Source: Hexactinellida sp. DTS-2022 (taxonomy: Eukaryota; Porifera; Hexactinellida). From it: a DNA stretch of 64,000 nt. The translations under genes were made by a program, and so were the position numbers. The stretch lies in contig JAPNXP010000002.1 in assembly GCA_028753945.1 (NCBI GenBank), positions 9,052,001 through 9,116,000 of the forward strand, written 5' to 3'. Below are positions 10,861-21,947 of this stretch, piece by piece. The notes below the pieces were generated by a model that was not told the origin of the DNA, ran no database searches, and saw only the letters and a program-made list of their open reading frames with translations. Numbering within the stretch: the stretch's first letter is position 1; every line of letters begins with the position of its first letter.

Positions 10861-12981
10861 TTAACGGTATTCACGGAAGTAATATTTACATTCCTATGGA
10901 TATCTTCTATTGAGTATATATTTAGCACTCCTACTCCTGTGGTCTGGCATTGATATTGGAATTTAGAAATATTGTAATTTCATTGTGAAAGTAAATTCTT
11001 TGTGATTAGATTGATTATTTTAAAAATAGAATTATTTCATTAATCCTATATAACAGTGTTAAGAAAAATTTTCTAACTAGTTAAAACTTGTTCTAGAATG
11101 TTCTAATTCACTACAGTTCTTCTACTATATCTATTTTAAGGTTAAATTACCCCACGTGAATGAAAGTTCTTGTATTAATCTGTAATTGTGAGAAATATAT
11201 ACCTATCCGATACAAATCAATAAACCAAAAAGAAAATGTCCATATCTATTATACTTTTTATTTTTTGTCGGTTTCAAAATTTGGCTAATACAAATCTCCC
11301 ATAGGGCGATTTCCAAAAGTGGTGGTAGATATTATGCGGTAATTTGGCAATGCGGCCATCAATGTTTGTTTTCAGAATCAATATTTAAAGATTATAAGCC
11401 TACGGAGTAGGTAGACGGTTTACATTTTTGAATTATGACTTGGAATTTTTTTTATCAAGCATTTTATCAAATTTCGCATGAAAAGATGACCTTTTTATTC
11501 ATTTTTTGGTTCCAAAAGGTCGCAATATTTTTTATTTAGATCTTATCAAAATTCTAAACCACTCACCAACCGCCCATAACGATGATCTATCTGATAGATC
11601 ACACAGTACAGGTCTTTAGCAAATAATGATCTTGCAAACCACACACTTATCAGGTGGAGTCTGAAAAAATCCCCCTATGGGACTTTTGTATTAGCATAAT
11701 ACTGCAAGCCCAATAATTTCGAATTTATAGAAGATAATTAGATTTCGTTTTCAGTTTCGATATAGCTATAATGTCTTCCATCATATATGTGAAATTCAAA
11801 CTCCCACCTTCAAAACTAAATTCATGTGTTTTTTTGGGTGAATCTGCCGTAATTTAACCTTAAAAGTGTAAGGTCGCAGAATTGTGATATTTTGCTACTG
11901 AATGCAAATTTATATTATTGAAGGGACTGGAGACCGAAAAGGTTTCAATTTTCCACAACCTGAACACATTTGACTCATTATCTCACAAAATTGAGCAGAA
12001 TTAGGTTAAATGGTCTTACGACTTTTAAAGTAAGTATCATTTGTTGGGCATAAAATTTTTTGAGTCTTAATCTCTTGTATTATTTAAAAAATCTTTGGGC
12101 ATAGACCCCGGCATCTGGTCAATCCAAATATTCCTAGAAAATGGGTACAGAGCGGTTGCAATCATGTGGAAATTATTTTTATAACATATTAAACTTTACC
12201 TACTAACATGAAATGGAAAGTTGATATGTCTAGGAATTTAGAGCTAAGCTATCGCATATTTATTAGTTTCAAGGTTTATGGTGACATCACTGAAATGACA
12301 CCACCATATATGGGTATGTGAATTTATAGGACTGTAACCATTTGGATAATGGTCTCATTTGTTCTTCCAATGAGTTTGTAATGGGATATTGATGTGATTA
12401 GATGGTTAGAGCTAAACTCTAGAGTCTATATAGTGGGAGAGAGGAAATTTGATGCGTCATCAAAAATGGGCACATTACATGCCCATATATGGATCATTTT
12501 GAAAACTGTGCGTGTTAGGGTCTCAAAATGTATTATTGACGGATAGGAAGTCGGGTATTGCGAGTATTTTGATACGTAGTATTTGTTTTTAGCACCTCGG
12601 GTGTCTGAGAAAAAAAATTGAGCAGAAAACGTACCCTCGAATGAGATAATAGGCCATAAAGGTTCAGATTTTCACTTTCTAATTATTATTTTTGATCAAT
12701 TGTTAATTATTTTCGTCAGTTATTACTTGTATAGAGTAATGATACCACCAGTCAAACCATTGTTGAGGTAAAGAGTGCTTAGAATCGATCTAAGGGGTAA
12801 AACCAGTGAACCGCTGTACAAAATTGATCATAACCATGAAAATACGCTTGTAAAAGACTCAAAACCATGTACAAACGTTAGATATGATCGTTTAGTCTTG
12901 CTAGGCACAAAAAAGAAAAATCGGGTTATGTTGTGTTTTTCAGGTAATTTCTGATATATTTCCATGCGTGGACACCCTTAA
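10861..12981 (+). repeat. Family G element, copy G2, with family A nested
   Basis: It starts TTAACGGTATTCACGG and ends GTGGACACCCTTAA, so the right end resembles family E (GGTGTCC). It is collinear with G1 from CACCACCATATATGG onward. The G1 hAT insertion is absent here. Subtracting A1 leaves about 1393 bp, matching G1. No coding region is evident. Confidence 0.75.
11136..11863 (-). repeat. Family A non-autonomous element A1
   Basis: 728 bp with TTAA at both edges. Orientation is defined by the end TTAAGGTTAAATTACGGCAG, here on the right. The other terminus is TTAAGGTTAAATTACCCCAC, so the first 15 bases form the inverted repeat. It is diverged by several percent from A3 and A4. The interior has no conserved open frame. 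Confidence 0.9.
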
Positions 12982-14376
12982 CCCTTCCTAGCTATACTTT
13001 GACATGCTATCTATCCAAATCCAAAAGAAAAATTTGATTCGGACATTTTTTAACCTTTTTTACGTCACTAAAGGTCAAAATCACCGTCATTTTGTACAAA
13101 TACATTCCGTTCGAATTTCCTGAGAGTGACCTTTGTATTCTTATGTTTATCTCAAAAGGTATAAGTCGTAGAGAAAAAAATTATCCCTCAAAAATGATCC
13201 TTGTCAGTTGTTCTTGGGATTTTGCCGTGTCGATTTTCAACTTTAATACAAAGTTATAGAGTTAATAATTATATAATCCAAATTTCTGCTAAAATCGAGT
13301 AAATATTTGAAAATCTATAGAAAAAAAGAATCAAATCGATATCGCAAATTGTGTGTTGCATAATCCCTTGTACTGATGTAGTAGAGTTAAACTTGCACTG
13401 TAATAGAACTTGCGCCAAATAGAGTAAATAGCTAGAATTTAGAATGACTAGTATGGATTCACTATTAGGCTAAACTTTGACTATGAATATCTAATTCAAA
13501 TTTTTCGATTTTTGAAATTCTGAGCATCTACATCCTTCTTAGAATTACTAGTACTTTTCAAAAATACAATAATATTTGGGTGTCATCGGGTGTCAAAAAT
13601 CGGCGGGTCTATCTCCTTAGTGCCACATTAACGATGGACGACAAGAATAAAGTATGGCTGGATATAGCTAGGAAACTCTGAGCAGCACGGACAAATGAGA
13701 ACTAGAGATGACATCTCCAAAAAATGGTATAATTTACTAAGTAAGCACAAGCCTCGCATCGCTGACAAAATAGCATCAGCCAGGAGGACCGGAGGAGGTC
13801 CAGCAGAAGCCCAGCTTGATGAGCTCGAATTAAAGATAAGCAGCATCAAGGGGAAGGAATGCTTTGAGGGCATAGAATCAGGCATAGACCTTGCGATGAG
13901 TACCTTTGGGTCTGGGGATGAAGTTCCGATGGTTTTAATTAAGCCCAACTCCTTCACTGCCTTCACAAAATTCTGAAAAAAAGTTTTTTCCAAGAAAAAG
14001 AAAAAGTTGTGATGAAGAAGGGTATGATGACATAAAAAGGAATTAATAGATAATGAAGAGAAGAAGAAGTCGCTGCTAAGAGGAATAGATCGCAAGCTGG
14101 AAAGTTTAGATTCTAAATTCGGCCAAGTAATCGGTCTACTGGAGCGTATTGTAGTGATCAAGCCAAATTTTACTCTATATTGGTTCAACAAACGCATCCT
14201 TCATTTACAGGAGCACCAAGTCTATTTCCCGCATCCTCATTTCACATGCCTCCCTTTTATCTTCCAAACCAAGATTAGTTAAATACATTTAATTAATGTA
14301 ATGTTTGCATTTTATTATACGAGTATGAGTCAAACATTAAATAATAACAATTACATAAATAAGTAAATCGTTAAGT

Positions 14377-15419
14377 TTAATTGAAATAAGTTGCAATTAT
14401 TTCTTGCCTCACCAAGACTCCATTGTCAATAGAATCAGTTTCACCCAATTCTGAAAGCATTTCTTGTTCCAAATTTTCATATTCAATTAAAAGCCCGTGA
14501 TCAATACAAAAGTTATGTAATACTGCTGTAGAGAGTATTAATTTAGATATCCTGTCTGGTTTATAACACAAGCTACAACCAGTTTTATCCATGGACCTCC
14601 ATCTGCTTTTCCAAATGCCAAAAGTACATTCTATCGTTTTGCGGGTCTTCAAAAATGCACGGTTGTATAGTCTATCTCCCATAGTATGCTGTGAAAGAAT
14701 AGGGGTCATTAAATTTTGGCGTAACGGATAGCCACTGTCTCCTAAGAACCAAACATTTACTGTTGGAATTACTCGACTATTAATCAATTGATTTACGCCG
14801 GATTGTCTCCAAATAAAAGCATCATGAGTACTTCCTGGCCACTTGACAACAATATCAATAAAGCGGAAGTCAGCATCACATATTGCCTGCACATTTATTG
14901 AATGATAACCTTTTCTGTTGACATACAGCGGCTCATTTGTAGAGGGTGCAATAATTGGTATGTGTGAACCATCAACACATCCAAGCACTTTGGGAAAACC
15001 ATACTTATCCTGAAATCGAAGCTGATTTCTCCTTTGTCCATCCTCATTCGGAAAATGTATAAAATTACTAGCGCAAGAGCATAAAGCATCTGTTATATTA
15101 GCGATACATCGCGATACCGAACACTGGGAAATACCATGGCAAGAAGCAACCACTGTTTGAAAGGTTCCAGTGGCTAAAAATTGTAAGTAACCGCTAATTG
15201 AGTTGTCGTGGGTATTGAGTGTGATCTACTTGTAGGCCGAACCGTAAAGGTATCTAATCTATCAAGTAACTCTGCGAACATGGCCCGAGTTATCCTGTAA
15301 CGAGCAATGAACTCTGTGTGTGAATAAGCGTCGAGAGGATTTAGGCGATCACGAAATATTCTCTGACGCTGCATGCTACCTTCATTTACCGTTTGGAGAT
15401 AAAACAACTGAGCAGCCAT
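14377..15419 (-). pseudogene. PIF/Harbinger DDE transposase, single frameshift
   Basis: Two minus frames, 15419-15174 and 15153-14377, form one protein of about 346 residues, the usual length for HARBI1-like nucleases. The N-terminal part has RIFRDRLNPLDAYSHTEFI, typical of the family. The second part carries the catalytic triad: D in VDGSHIPI, D in FLGDSGYP, and E in KTIECTFGIWKSRW. The frame is lost in AATTTTTAGCC near 15174-15184; one extra T would join AVTYNF to LATGTFQ, so I infer a 1-bp deletion in a T run. The enzyme would cut and paste the element at a 3-bp target. It faces the Myb-like gene end to end. I did not find convincing terminal repeats on either side. Confidence 0.9.
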
Positions 15420-16262
15420 GAATTTGATTGATAATTACACAGCCCTGCGAAAAGTATTTTTTCACTTGCTGATTGTTTTGGGATGAAAATTTATAGTTAA
15501 GATCTTTATGCAGACTTCGTTAAAATCGATAAAATTATCGTATCACGTCTAGTTTTTTTTTTCAATCCATTTTGTAATGTTAGCGTATAAACCGTAAATA
15601 TACTCTAATAGTGCACAGTGGCTTAACACATGGAAATAGTAAAAATATTTGTGGTTATCAAAATGCTTCTAAATGGTATTAAATTAAAGTTAGATAGTAT
15701 ACTAACATTCATATGAAATTTCAATCGATTTGAACACAAACTACGCCGATAAATATATTTTTTAATTATATCAAATGTATAGTTCCATTTGTGGTTTTCA
15801 GAATTCTAAAAATACAACATATTTCATTTCACTCTGAATTACATTCTATAAGGAATCGTGGTTACTTTGTATTCAAATATATACAAAATGAGTATGCTAA
15901 ATAGATATTTCTATACTGATTTATTGTTACACTGATGCATTTTAATTTTAACAGGGGGTAATAGCTCTTATGTCCAAAATTGTTCAAAATTATTAAAATT
16001 GAAATCTCAGGTAAGCGGAAAAACAATGTTCATCAAACAACAACGAGAAATTTTGACAGATTATAGATTAATGTTGTAAGAATTAATTATGGAAATCTTA
16101 GCTCCCGAAACAGTGCGCAACTTTGAATAATTTAGCGAATTCCATTGTCACTTTGTGTTGCTATGAAAATTCGAAAACTAATTATTCGCTACTATTCAGT
16201 AGTATATCTTATTGGTTACGCAAATGTATTGTAAATATTGTATAATAAGAACAACTGAGCAC
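15420..16262. other. No recognisable feature
   Basis: AT-rich flank of the Harbinger relic. The missing Harbinger terminal repeat should lie here, but I could not identify it. Confidence 0.3.
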
Positions 16263-16990
16263 TTAAGGTTAAATTACGGCAGATTCGGGCAAAAAAACAC
16301 ATAAATTTCGTTTTGAAGTTAGGTGTTTGATTTTCACATATATGTTAGAAGACATTATAGGTAGATCCAATCTGAAGACGAAATTACATTATCTTCTATA
16401 ATCTCGATTTTATGGGCCGTGCAGTTTTATGCTAATACAAAAGTACCCTAGGGGGATTTCTTAGGACTCCACTTGATAGAAAAGTGGTTTTGGGAATCAA
16501 TATTTGTTATAGACATATTCTGAGCTATGTATCACATAGATCATCGTTATGGGCGGTTGGTGACTGGTTTAGAATTTTGATTTGACCTATTTCAAAAAAA
16601 TTGCGACCTTTTGAAGGCAAAAAAATGAATAAAATGTCACCTTTATATGCGATATTTTATGAAATGTTTGAAAAAAATAATTCGGACTCTTAATTCAGAA
16701 ATGTAAACCGTCTACCAACTCCGTACGCATATAATCTTTCAATATTGATTCTGATAACAAACATTGATGGCCGCATTGCCAAAACACCGCATAATATCTA
16801 CCACTACTTTTGGAAATCGCCCTATGAGAGATTTGTATTAGCCAAATTTTGAAACCGACAAAAAATATAAAGTATAATGGATAGAGACATTTTCTTTTCG
16901 GTTTATTGCATTGTATAGTACAGGGATATATTTCTCACAATTACAGATTGATACAAGAAATTTCATTCACCTGGGGTAATTTAACCTTAA
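16263..16990 (+). repeat. Family A element A2
   Basis: 728 bp between two TTAA sites, starting with the GGTTAAATTACGGCAG end. It differs from A3 and A4 at visible positions in the first 100 bases (for example CGGGC against ATGTA after the terminus). It lies inverted relative to A3, the two bracketing the gene at 17867-19561. Confidence 0.9.
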
Positions 16991-17866
16991 GGACAATTTC
17001 ATCAATCAGCGCAACGCGCTATGAACTCATATTGGATTTTTGAAATTGAGGGTAGTTAGTTTTGTACAATTCGGAGGTGATTTAGTGTGTTCCGCCAGAG
17101 ACTGCTATTCTAGAAAAATTGATAAAAGTGTTCTATGAGTTCTAATACACATTATAATTACTTTTAGTAAACATATACCACCTTTACATGAGTGTATAAA
17201 CCCTTTTATTCCTCGGGAACTGGACTTTTCTGAAATCTTCCCCATGTTCAAGATATATGAACAATAATCATGGGTGAATATTAAAAGATTGTTAACAAAT
17301 CAAATTTTTTGTATTTCATTGATTTACAATAAATCTCCCAGAACTAAACTTAAGAGACTGCATACATCATTTTTGATGATGCCATTCAATTCCCAGCTAT
17401 CAATAACCTATATGTCAATAATACTTCACTTTTGAGTACCTGCAACCCTAATGCCTATTCCCTATCAACTGCAGTTTTAAGCCACTGTGTAGTGGGTTCT
17501 ATTCGTTAATCGCCTACCTCCACTAATAGCCCCCCAACACCCCAAATTAGCAGATACAAATTTAGTACCGGTACCCTGAGTCAATTTCTTTATCTAATAT
17601 TAGTCGCAACACGATTATTAACAGACTATACCAAATAAATTGTATCAACTTGTGATATTCTCTCTAAAATTATTTAAATTATAAATCATTAATCCCTATG
17701 CTTCTATTCGGATAAATACGGTAGATCGCTTCATGTATGTTTCCTCTATCCAAACCAGTAAAGTTGATATATATGTTAATCATATTGAGAACATTTATGC
17801 TAAGAAATACTATGAAATCAGATATTCAGATGACTACACATGTTTCAAAAGAAATAGAATTAATTA
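16991..17866. other. Downstream flank of the uncharacterised gene
   Basis: No open frame or repeat is recognised. If the neighbouring gene belongs to a transposon, its 3-prime terminus should lie here, but no inverted partner to the 19562-19678 side is visible. Confidence 0.3.
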
Positions 17867-19561
17867 CTAGTCTGAATCAGGTGTGAACTTCCGTTTGTTA
17901 GATTTTCGAGCATGAATAACACCAATACAATCTCTCTTGAGGCACCAACAGTAATCAGCCATCATATGAACGTCCCACCTTCCTTGATATCGTGTTTCCA
18001 TTATTTTAATGTCTTGGTGGAATCGTTCACTTTGCTCCTCGGATACAGCACCAAGATTATCTGGAAAATAGTCAATATGACTGTGAAGGAAGTGAACCTT
18101 CACACTCATATTGCAGCCAAGGTGCTTGTAAGAATTGATTAACTCATTAACAATAACTTTATAATTAGGAGATTTGGTATTTCCTAAGAAGTTTTTAATT
18201 ACATCTACAAATGCAATCCAGGCACATTTTTCAATGGAACTCATAGAATTTGAAAAGTTATCATTTCGAACAAGTTTTCTTATCTGAGGACCGTCGAAAA
18301 TACCGGCTATTTTCTTTTCATTACTTAGATGAGAAAACTTCTCAGCAATATATTTGAAGCAATTTCCTTCTTTATCTAATGACCTCACAAACTGTTTCAT
18401 CAGGCCCAATTTTATATGAAGTGGAGGAAGTAGAATCTTGAGATGATCCACTAGAGGCTCATGAATAATGTTCTTGTCTCCGACAGTAAGTTTGGATCTA
18501 GCTGGCCAGCTCTGTTTAGAATAGTGTTCGCTCTTAGCACGGCTGTCCCATAAGCATAAAAAACAGGGGAATTTAGTATAACCAGATTGCTGTCCCAAAA
18601 GAATGCATATGATTTTTAAGTCACCGCAGATAACCCAATTGTGTAGATTATAATTAATCTTATGCAGCACTAATTTCATGTTTTCATAGCTTTCCTTCAA
18701 ATGTACTGAATGTCCAATTGGGATGGAACTAAATTTGTTACCATTATGAATTAATACACATTTCAAACTTTGTTTTGAGCTATCAATAAAGAGTCTCCAT
18801 TCATCTTGTACATATGGACACCCGAGAGCGTTAACTAGCCTTGAGACACCATGGCAACACACAAAATCATCTTCCATTACAAAGTATCTCAAAAAATGGA
18901 TCTCTCTGTTTCTGTATAAATAAAATTTGGTATCTGGGCAGAGTAAGTTTTTTTCTTTATGTCTAGAACCTAAAAGTTCTGCAGCTTCTTTTGGTAAATC
19001 TAAATCACGTACGAGATCATTTAATTCAAACTGATTAAATAATTGGGGAGACTTAGAACGAGATGATGTGACAGGAATAAAATAGTCATTTTCTCCACTT
19101 GATGAATCTGTTATTTCACAGTCATCAATTTCTGAGATTACATGCAATTTACTGAATTCTGGGATAGGTACTTCAACAGAATGAGGAACAGGTCGAATTG
19201 CCGATGGTAAATTTGGATAAATGATCAATGACTTGGTTTTTGCATTGAAACCAGAAATATTTGTCATACAAAAGTAACAGTCGTTAATATGATTTTGAGG
19301 CTCTCTCCATACCATTGGAATGCCAAAACTTAGACTCTTTCAGATTCCTTTTGTCCATTGTCTCAGATTTTCTTCACAAGATCGGCAGACTGTATGTGGA
19401 GCCCATGTTTTGTCCTGATCACCTAATCGCATACCAAAATATCCGAAATATGCTTTTTTAACAAAGTATGTTATTGACGTGGATTGTTTGGAAGTCATAA
19501 AACTACCACAAATATAACAAAATACGTCTGGATCATTTCTACACCTTCTCCGATAGGCCAT
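17867..19561 (-). pseudogene. Uncharacterised Cys-rich protein of a multicopy invertebrate family, one in-frame stop
   Basis: Reading minus from ATG at 19561, one continuous frame of 565 codons runs to 17867, broken only by a TGA at 19340-19342. The N-terminal 73 residues have paired cysteines, CYICG and VCRSCEENL, suggesting a zinc-binding module. After the stop come NDCYFCMTN and PNLPSAIRPVPHS, then a hydrophilic acidic linker, then a conserved-looking core: RLFIDSSKQSLKC, VICGDLKII, GYTKFPCFLCLWDSRAKSEH, HSHIDYFPDNLG and FHQDIKIMETRYQGRW. I recall this pattern from many uncharacterised proteins predicted in arthropods and cnidarians, but know no function. D residues beside LFI and LKII, the CxxC and the E-rich end would fit an RNase H-like transposase fold; that is inference. 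TGA could come from CGA by one C-to-T change. It is inverted between A2 and A3. Confidence 0.75.
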
Positions 19562-19678
19562 ATTCTAATATAGTACTAATAAAATACAAAAAAGAACAAG
19601 ATAACATAAATTATGAATTAATCCACCAACATTGGTTGAATGGATTGGAGATATTTGGCCTAATTCGAAATGCACATA

Positions 19679-19860
19679 CAGTCAACTCCGCTCAATAGAG
19701 CCACCGATTAATCGGTTTCTCCGCATAATGGGACCAAAGTTTCTCCGGATTTAAGACAGAATTACAGTTTGGCTTACAATATTATCGGTAATCGGGTTCT
19801 CCGTATAATCTGGTCAAAACAACCTGGGGCCGAGGTGGCTCTATTAAGCGGAGTCGAAAG
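19679..19860. mobile_element. 182-bp pogo-like MITE
   Basis: The ends CAGTCAACTCCGCTCAATAG and CTTTCGACTCCGCTTAATAG (reverse strand) are inverted repeats, each next to TA. The interior holds further CCGATTAATCGG palindromic pieces. It lies about 120 bp upstream of the start of the minus-strand gene. Confidence 0.8.
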
Positions 19861-20143
19861 TACTCTTCGAATATGTTTATTTCTATAGGCAAAGGTAATA
19901 TTAAATGAAAAAAATATAATATTAGTTAATTATCGAATATAATTAGTCAATCATTTGTGATGAAACATGACGTACTACAGCAATTCTGATGATAAATTTG
20001 GAATCGGCACACTCCGATCATCTAAAATGACCACAAGATTGTAATCAGCAAATTTGACGCAGGGCAGTGTAATTATTGTCAAAGGTTGGGAGTTAAATTA
20101 TTTAAAACTGAGAGGAGGTAAATAATTGTAGTATATAAGTGAT

Positions 20144-20872
20144 TTAAGGTTAAATTACCCCACGGGAATGAAATCTCTTGTATTAATCTGTAATTGTTAG
20201 AAATAGATCAAGGTACGATACAAAGCAATAAACAAAAAAGAAAATGTCTCAATATATTATACTTTTTATTTTTTGTCGGTTTCAATATTTGGCTAATACA
20301 AATCTCCCATAGGGCGATTTCAAAAAGTGGTGGTCGATATTATAGTGTAATTTGGCAATGCGGCCATCAATGTTTGTTATCAGAATCAATATTGAAAGAT
20401 TATAAGCGTACGGAGTTGGTAGTCGGTTTACATTTTTGAATTATGACTCTGAAATTATTTTTCAAACATTTTATCAAATATCTCATAAAAAACATGACCT
20501 TTTTAATGATTTCTTTAGTTCAAAAGGTCGCAACTTTTTTTATTTAGGTCAAATCAAAATTCTAAACCAGTCACCTACAGCATATAACGATGATCTATGT
20601 GATATATCGCACATAATATGTCTTTAGCTAATAATGATCTTGAGATCGACACACTTATCAGGTGGAGTCTGAAGAAATCCCCCTATGGGACTTTTGTATT
20701 ACCATAAAACTGCACGCCCCATAAAATCGAATTTATTCAAAATAATTCGATTTCGTTTTCAGTTTCGATATAGCTATAATGTCTTCTATTATATATGTGA
20801 AAATTAAACATCTTACTTCAAAACGAAATTTATGTGTTTTTTTACATGAATCTGCCGTAATTTAACCTTAAC
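20144..20872 (-). repeat. Family A element A3, nearly identical to A4
   Basis: TTAA-flanked, about 729 bp. It is the reverse complement of A4 (54423-55150) with no substitution that I could find by eye; two open frames of 81 and 63 codons translate identically in both. Flanking sequences differ, so these are two insertions, not a duplicated block. The frames themselves are not conserved in A1, A2 or A5 and are not considered genes. Confidence 0.92.
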
Positions 20873-20914
20873 TTTCGACAGTATTTATAGAAGAGCAAGT
20901 TAAAATTACATGTC

Positions 20915-21240
20915 CTTGAAGAATTCTGAATCAATTCTAAGAATAAGTCTTAGAATTGAATGAATTATTAGACTAATTCTAAGAATTAATCTAGTACTTA
21001 GAAAAATTCTTAGAATAGAATGAATTCTTAGTGTAATTCTAAGAATTGAACAAATTCTTAGAAAAATTCTTAGAAATGAATGTATTCTTAGAAAAATTCT
21101 TGGAATTCGTTTAGAATTCGAAATTTTTGATTTCTATACGAATTCTAAGAAATTAGCGATAATTCTTAGAATAATTCTTAGAATTGGACTAAGAATTAAA
21201 TTAAGAATTTTTCTAAGAATTTTAGTGAATAAGGGCCCTG
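20915..21240 (-). repeat. Harbinger-like MITE of AATTCTAAGAATT repeats, copy 2
   Basis: The right end reads GAATTTTAGTGAATAAGGGCCCTG, whose complement GGGCCCTTATTCAC is a plausible Harbinger terminus (key bases only are given). The body repeats AATTCTTAGAATTGAATG-like units about ten times. It abuts and apparently truncates D1. Confidence 0.5.
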
Positions 21241-21525
21241 ATTTGTTCAATCTTTGAGATCTGATAACTAAAAAGATAGTCCTCATTGTTCAACTTTAGA
21301 AACAAAGGATTACTTACATGTTAACGGCATTATATCGATTTAAAGAGAAAGTATGTGTCATCACTTTTTGTCGAAATCCTCTAGTAAATCTTTTCAAAAA
21401 TACTATCATGTTGATATATTATTGTGCTCTTGTTGGATTTCAAATTTATAGCTTCTAAATATTAAATAAAAAGAACTACAGGGTATGCTATTTCCCAGAA
21501 AATCACTCCGGCAGTCTACGGTTAA
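21241..21525 (+). repeat. Family D, partial copy D1
   Basis: The right half of a D element ending CCGGCAGTCTACGGTTAA. The left half is missing at the junction with the Harbinger-like MITE. It is inverted relative to D2, 422 bp away, so D1 and D2 form a large stem. Confidence 0.8.
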
Positions 21526-21579
21526 AAGTAAACAGTTACACAAAGATAGTTTCGATGAATTCCTTGGAATATTACAAAA

Positions 21580-21682
21580 TAGCAGCTGTGCCGACGCATG
21601 TTCCTTTGGTGGCACTATATTTATGTGGTGTTTTATTGATAGTGCCACCAAAAGACCATGGTTTCTGCAGAGCTGCTATTAT
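21580..21682. repeat. Long imperfect hairpin with GGTGGCACTAT stem
   Basis: AATAGCAGCTGTGC on the left pairs with GCAGAGCTGCTATT on the right, through to GGTGGCACTAT (21610-21620) and ATAGTGCCACC (21641-21651), leaving a loop of about 20 bases. A related hairpin lies at 41447-41520. Overlapping short open frames here do not resemble any family I know. Confidence 0.7.
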
Positions 21683-21792
21683 TATTATTTTAAGCCATGT
21701 CATGAACGTCGTATCGTGTTTAGAATCATTCAACAAGTTGTTACGGGACGAACGTACGATTGTTGATTTTGAAGTATATTTTTATCCAGAAT

Positions 21793-21903
21793 CATCTTCA
21801 GTTTAGTACCATTCAGTCATTATGTACATAATGAATGAATGGCACTAAACTGAAGATGTAATAAATTTATTATCAATACATATGTATTGATAATAAATTT
21901 ATT
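21793..21903. repeat. Two consecutive hairpins
   Basis: The first arms are CATCTTCAGTTTAGTACCAT (from 21793) and its near complement ending at 21858. The second is a perfect AT palindrome centred near 21881, with AATAAATTTATTATCAATAC as one arm. Together with 21580-21682 they fill the gap between the inverted elements D1 and D2. Confidence 0.75.
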
Positions 21904-21947
21904 ATTCGTTAATAATTTTAGAAATCTTATCCACGAGTTAACCGTAG

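Larger units (their letters stand above)
10636..13612. mobile_element. Element I, 3-kb insertion into the Harbinger Myb gene
   Basis: The ends ATAGGCCCGCCGATTT and the complement of ATAGACCCGCCGATTT are inverted. Flanking bases GCTCTTAA and CTCCTTAG could be an imperfect target duplication. The right end is similar over about 45 bp to 53890-53945, which abuts the MULE relic, so a second copy of this end exists there. Nested in it are G2 and, inside that, A1. A segment of about 90 bp around TTGACATGCT...GTCACTAAAGGTC occurs directly on both sides of G2 (10697 and 13003). A MULE-type element is possible but unproven. Confidence 0.6.
10539..14270 (+). pseudogene. Harbinger Myb/SANT-like protein gene, split by a 3-kb insertion
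   Basis: Two separated pieces together look like the accessory DNA-binding protein of a PIF/Harbinger transposon. The first piece (10539-10635) encodes KTRSKAFSQDEVMALVDLL then SSLFGAL, the start of a Myb/SANT trihelix. The second (13613 on) resumes with MDDKNKVWLDIARKL, then after a frameshift near 13680 TRDDISKKWYNLL, TGGGPAEAQLDELE and a C-terminal tail. The W residues and basic helix fit the fold. Stops and frameshifts make it a pseudogene. It is convergent with the DDE transposase at 14377-15419, the usual Harbinger two-gene layout. In intact elements the protein helps bring the transposase to DNA. The interruption is element I (10636-13612). Confidence 0.75.

Noticed and set aside
19340-19342. 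In-frame TGA read as selenocysteine
   Set aside because: The local context does not suggest a selenoprotein, and I saw no reason to expect a SECIS element; a CGA-to-TGA nonsense change is simpler.
20194-20627. 81- and 63-codon frames repeated exactly at 54667-55100
   Set aside because: They are identical only because A3 and A4 are recent copies; the frames are broken in A1, A2 and A5.
21485-21806. Two overlapping frames of 93 and 83 codons
   Set aside because: They run through the hairpin and repeat DNA between D1 and D2 and match nothing I recognise.
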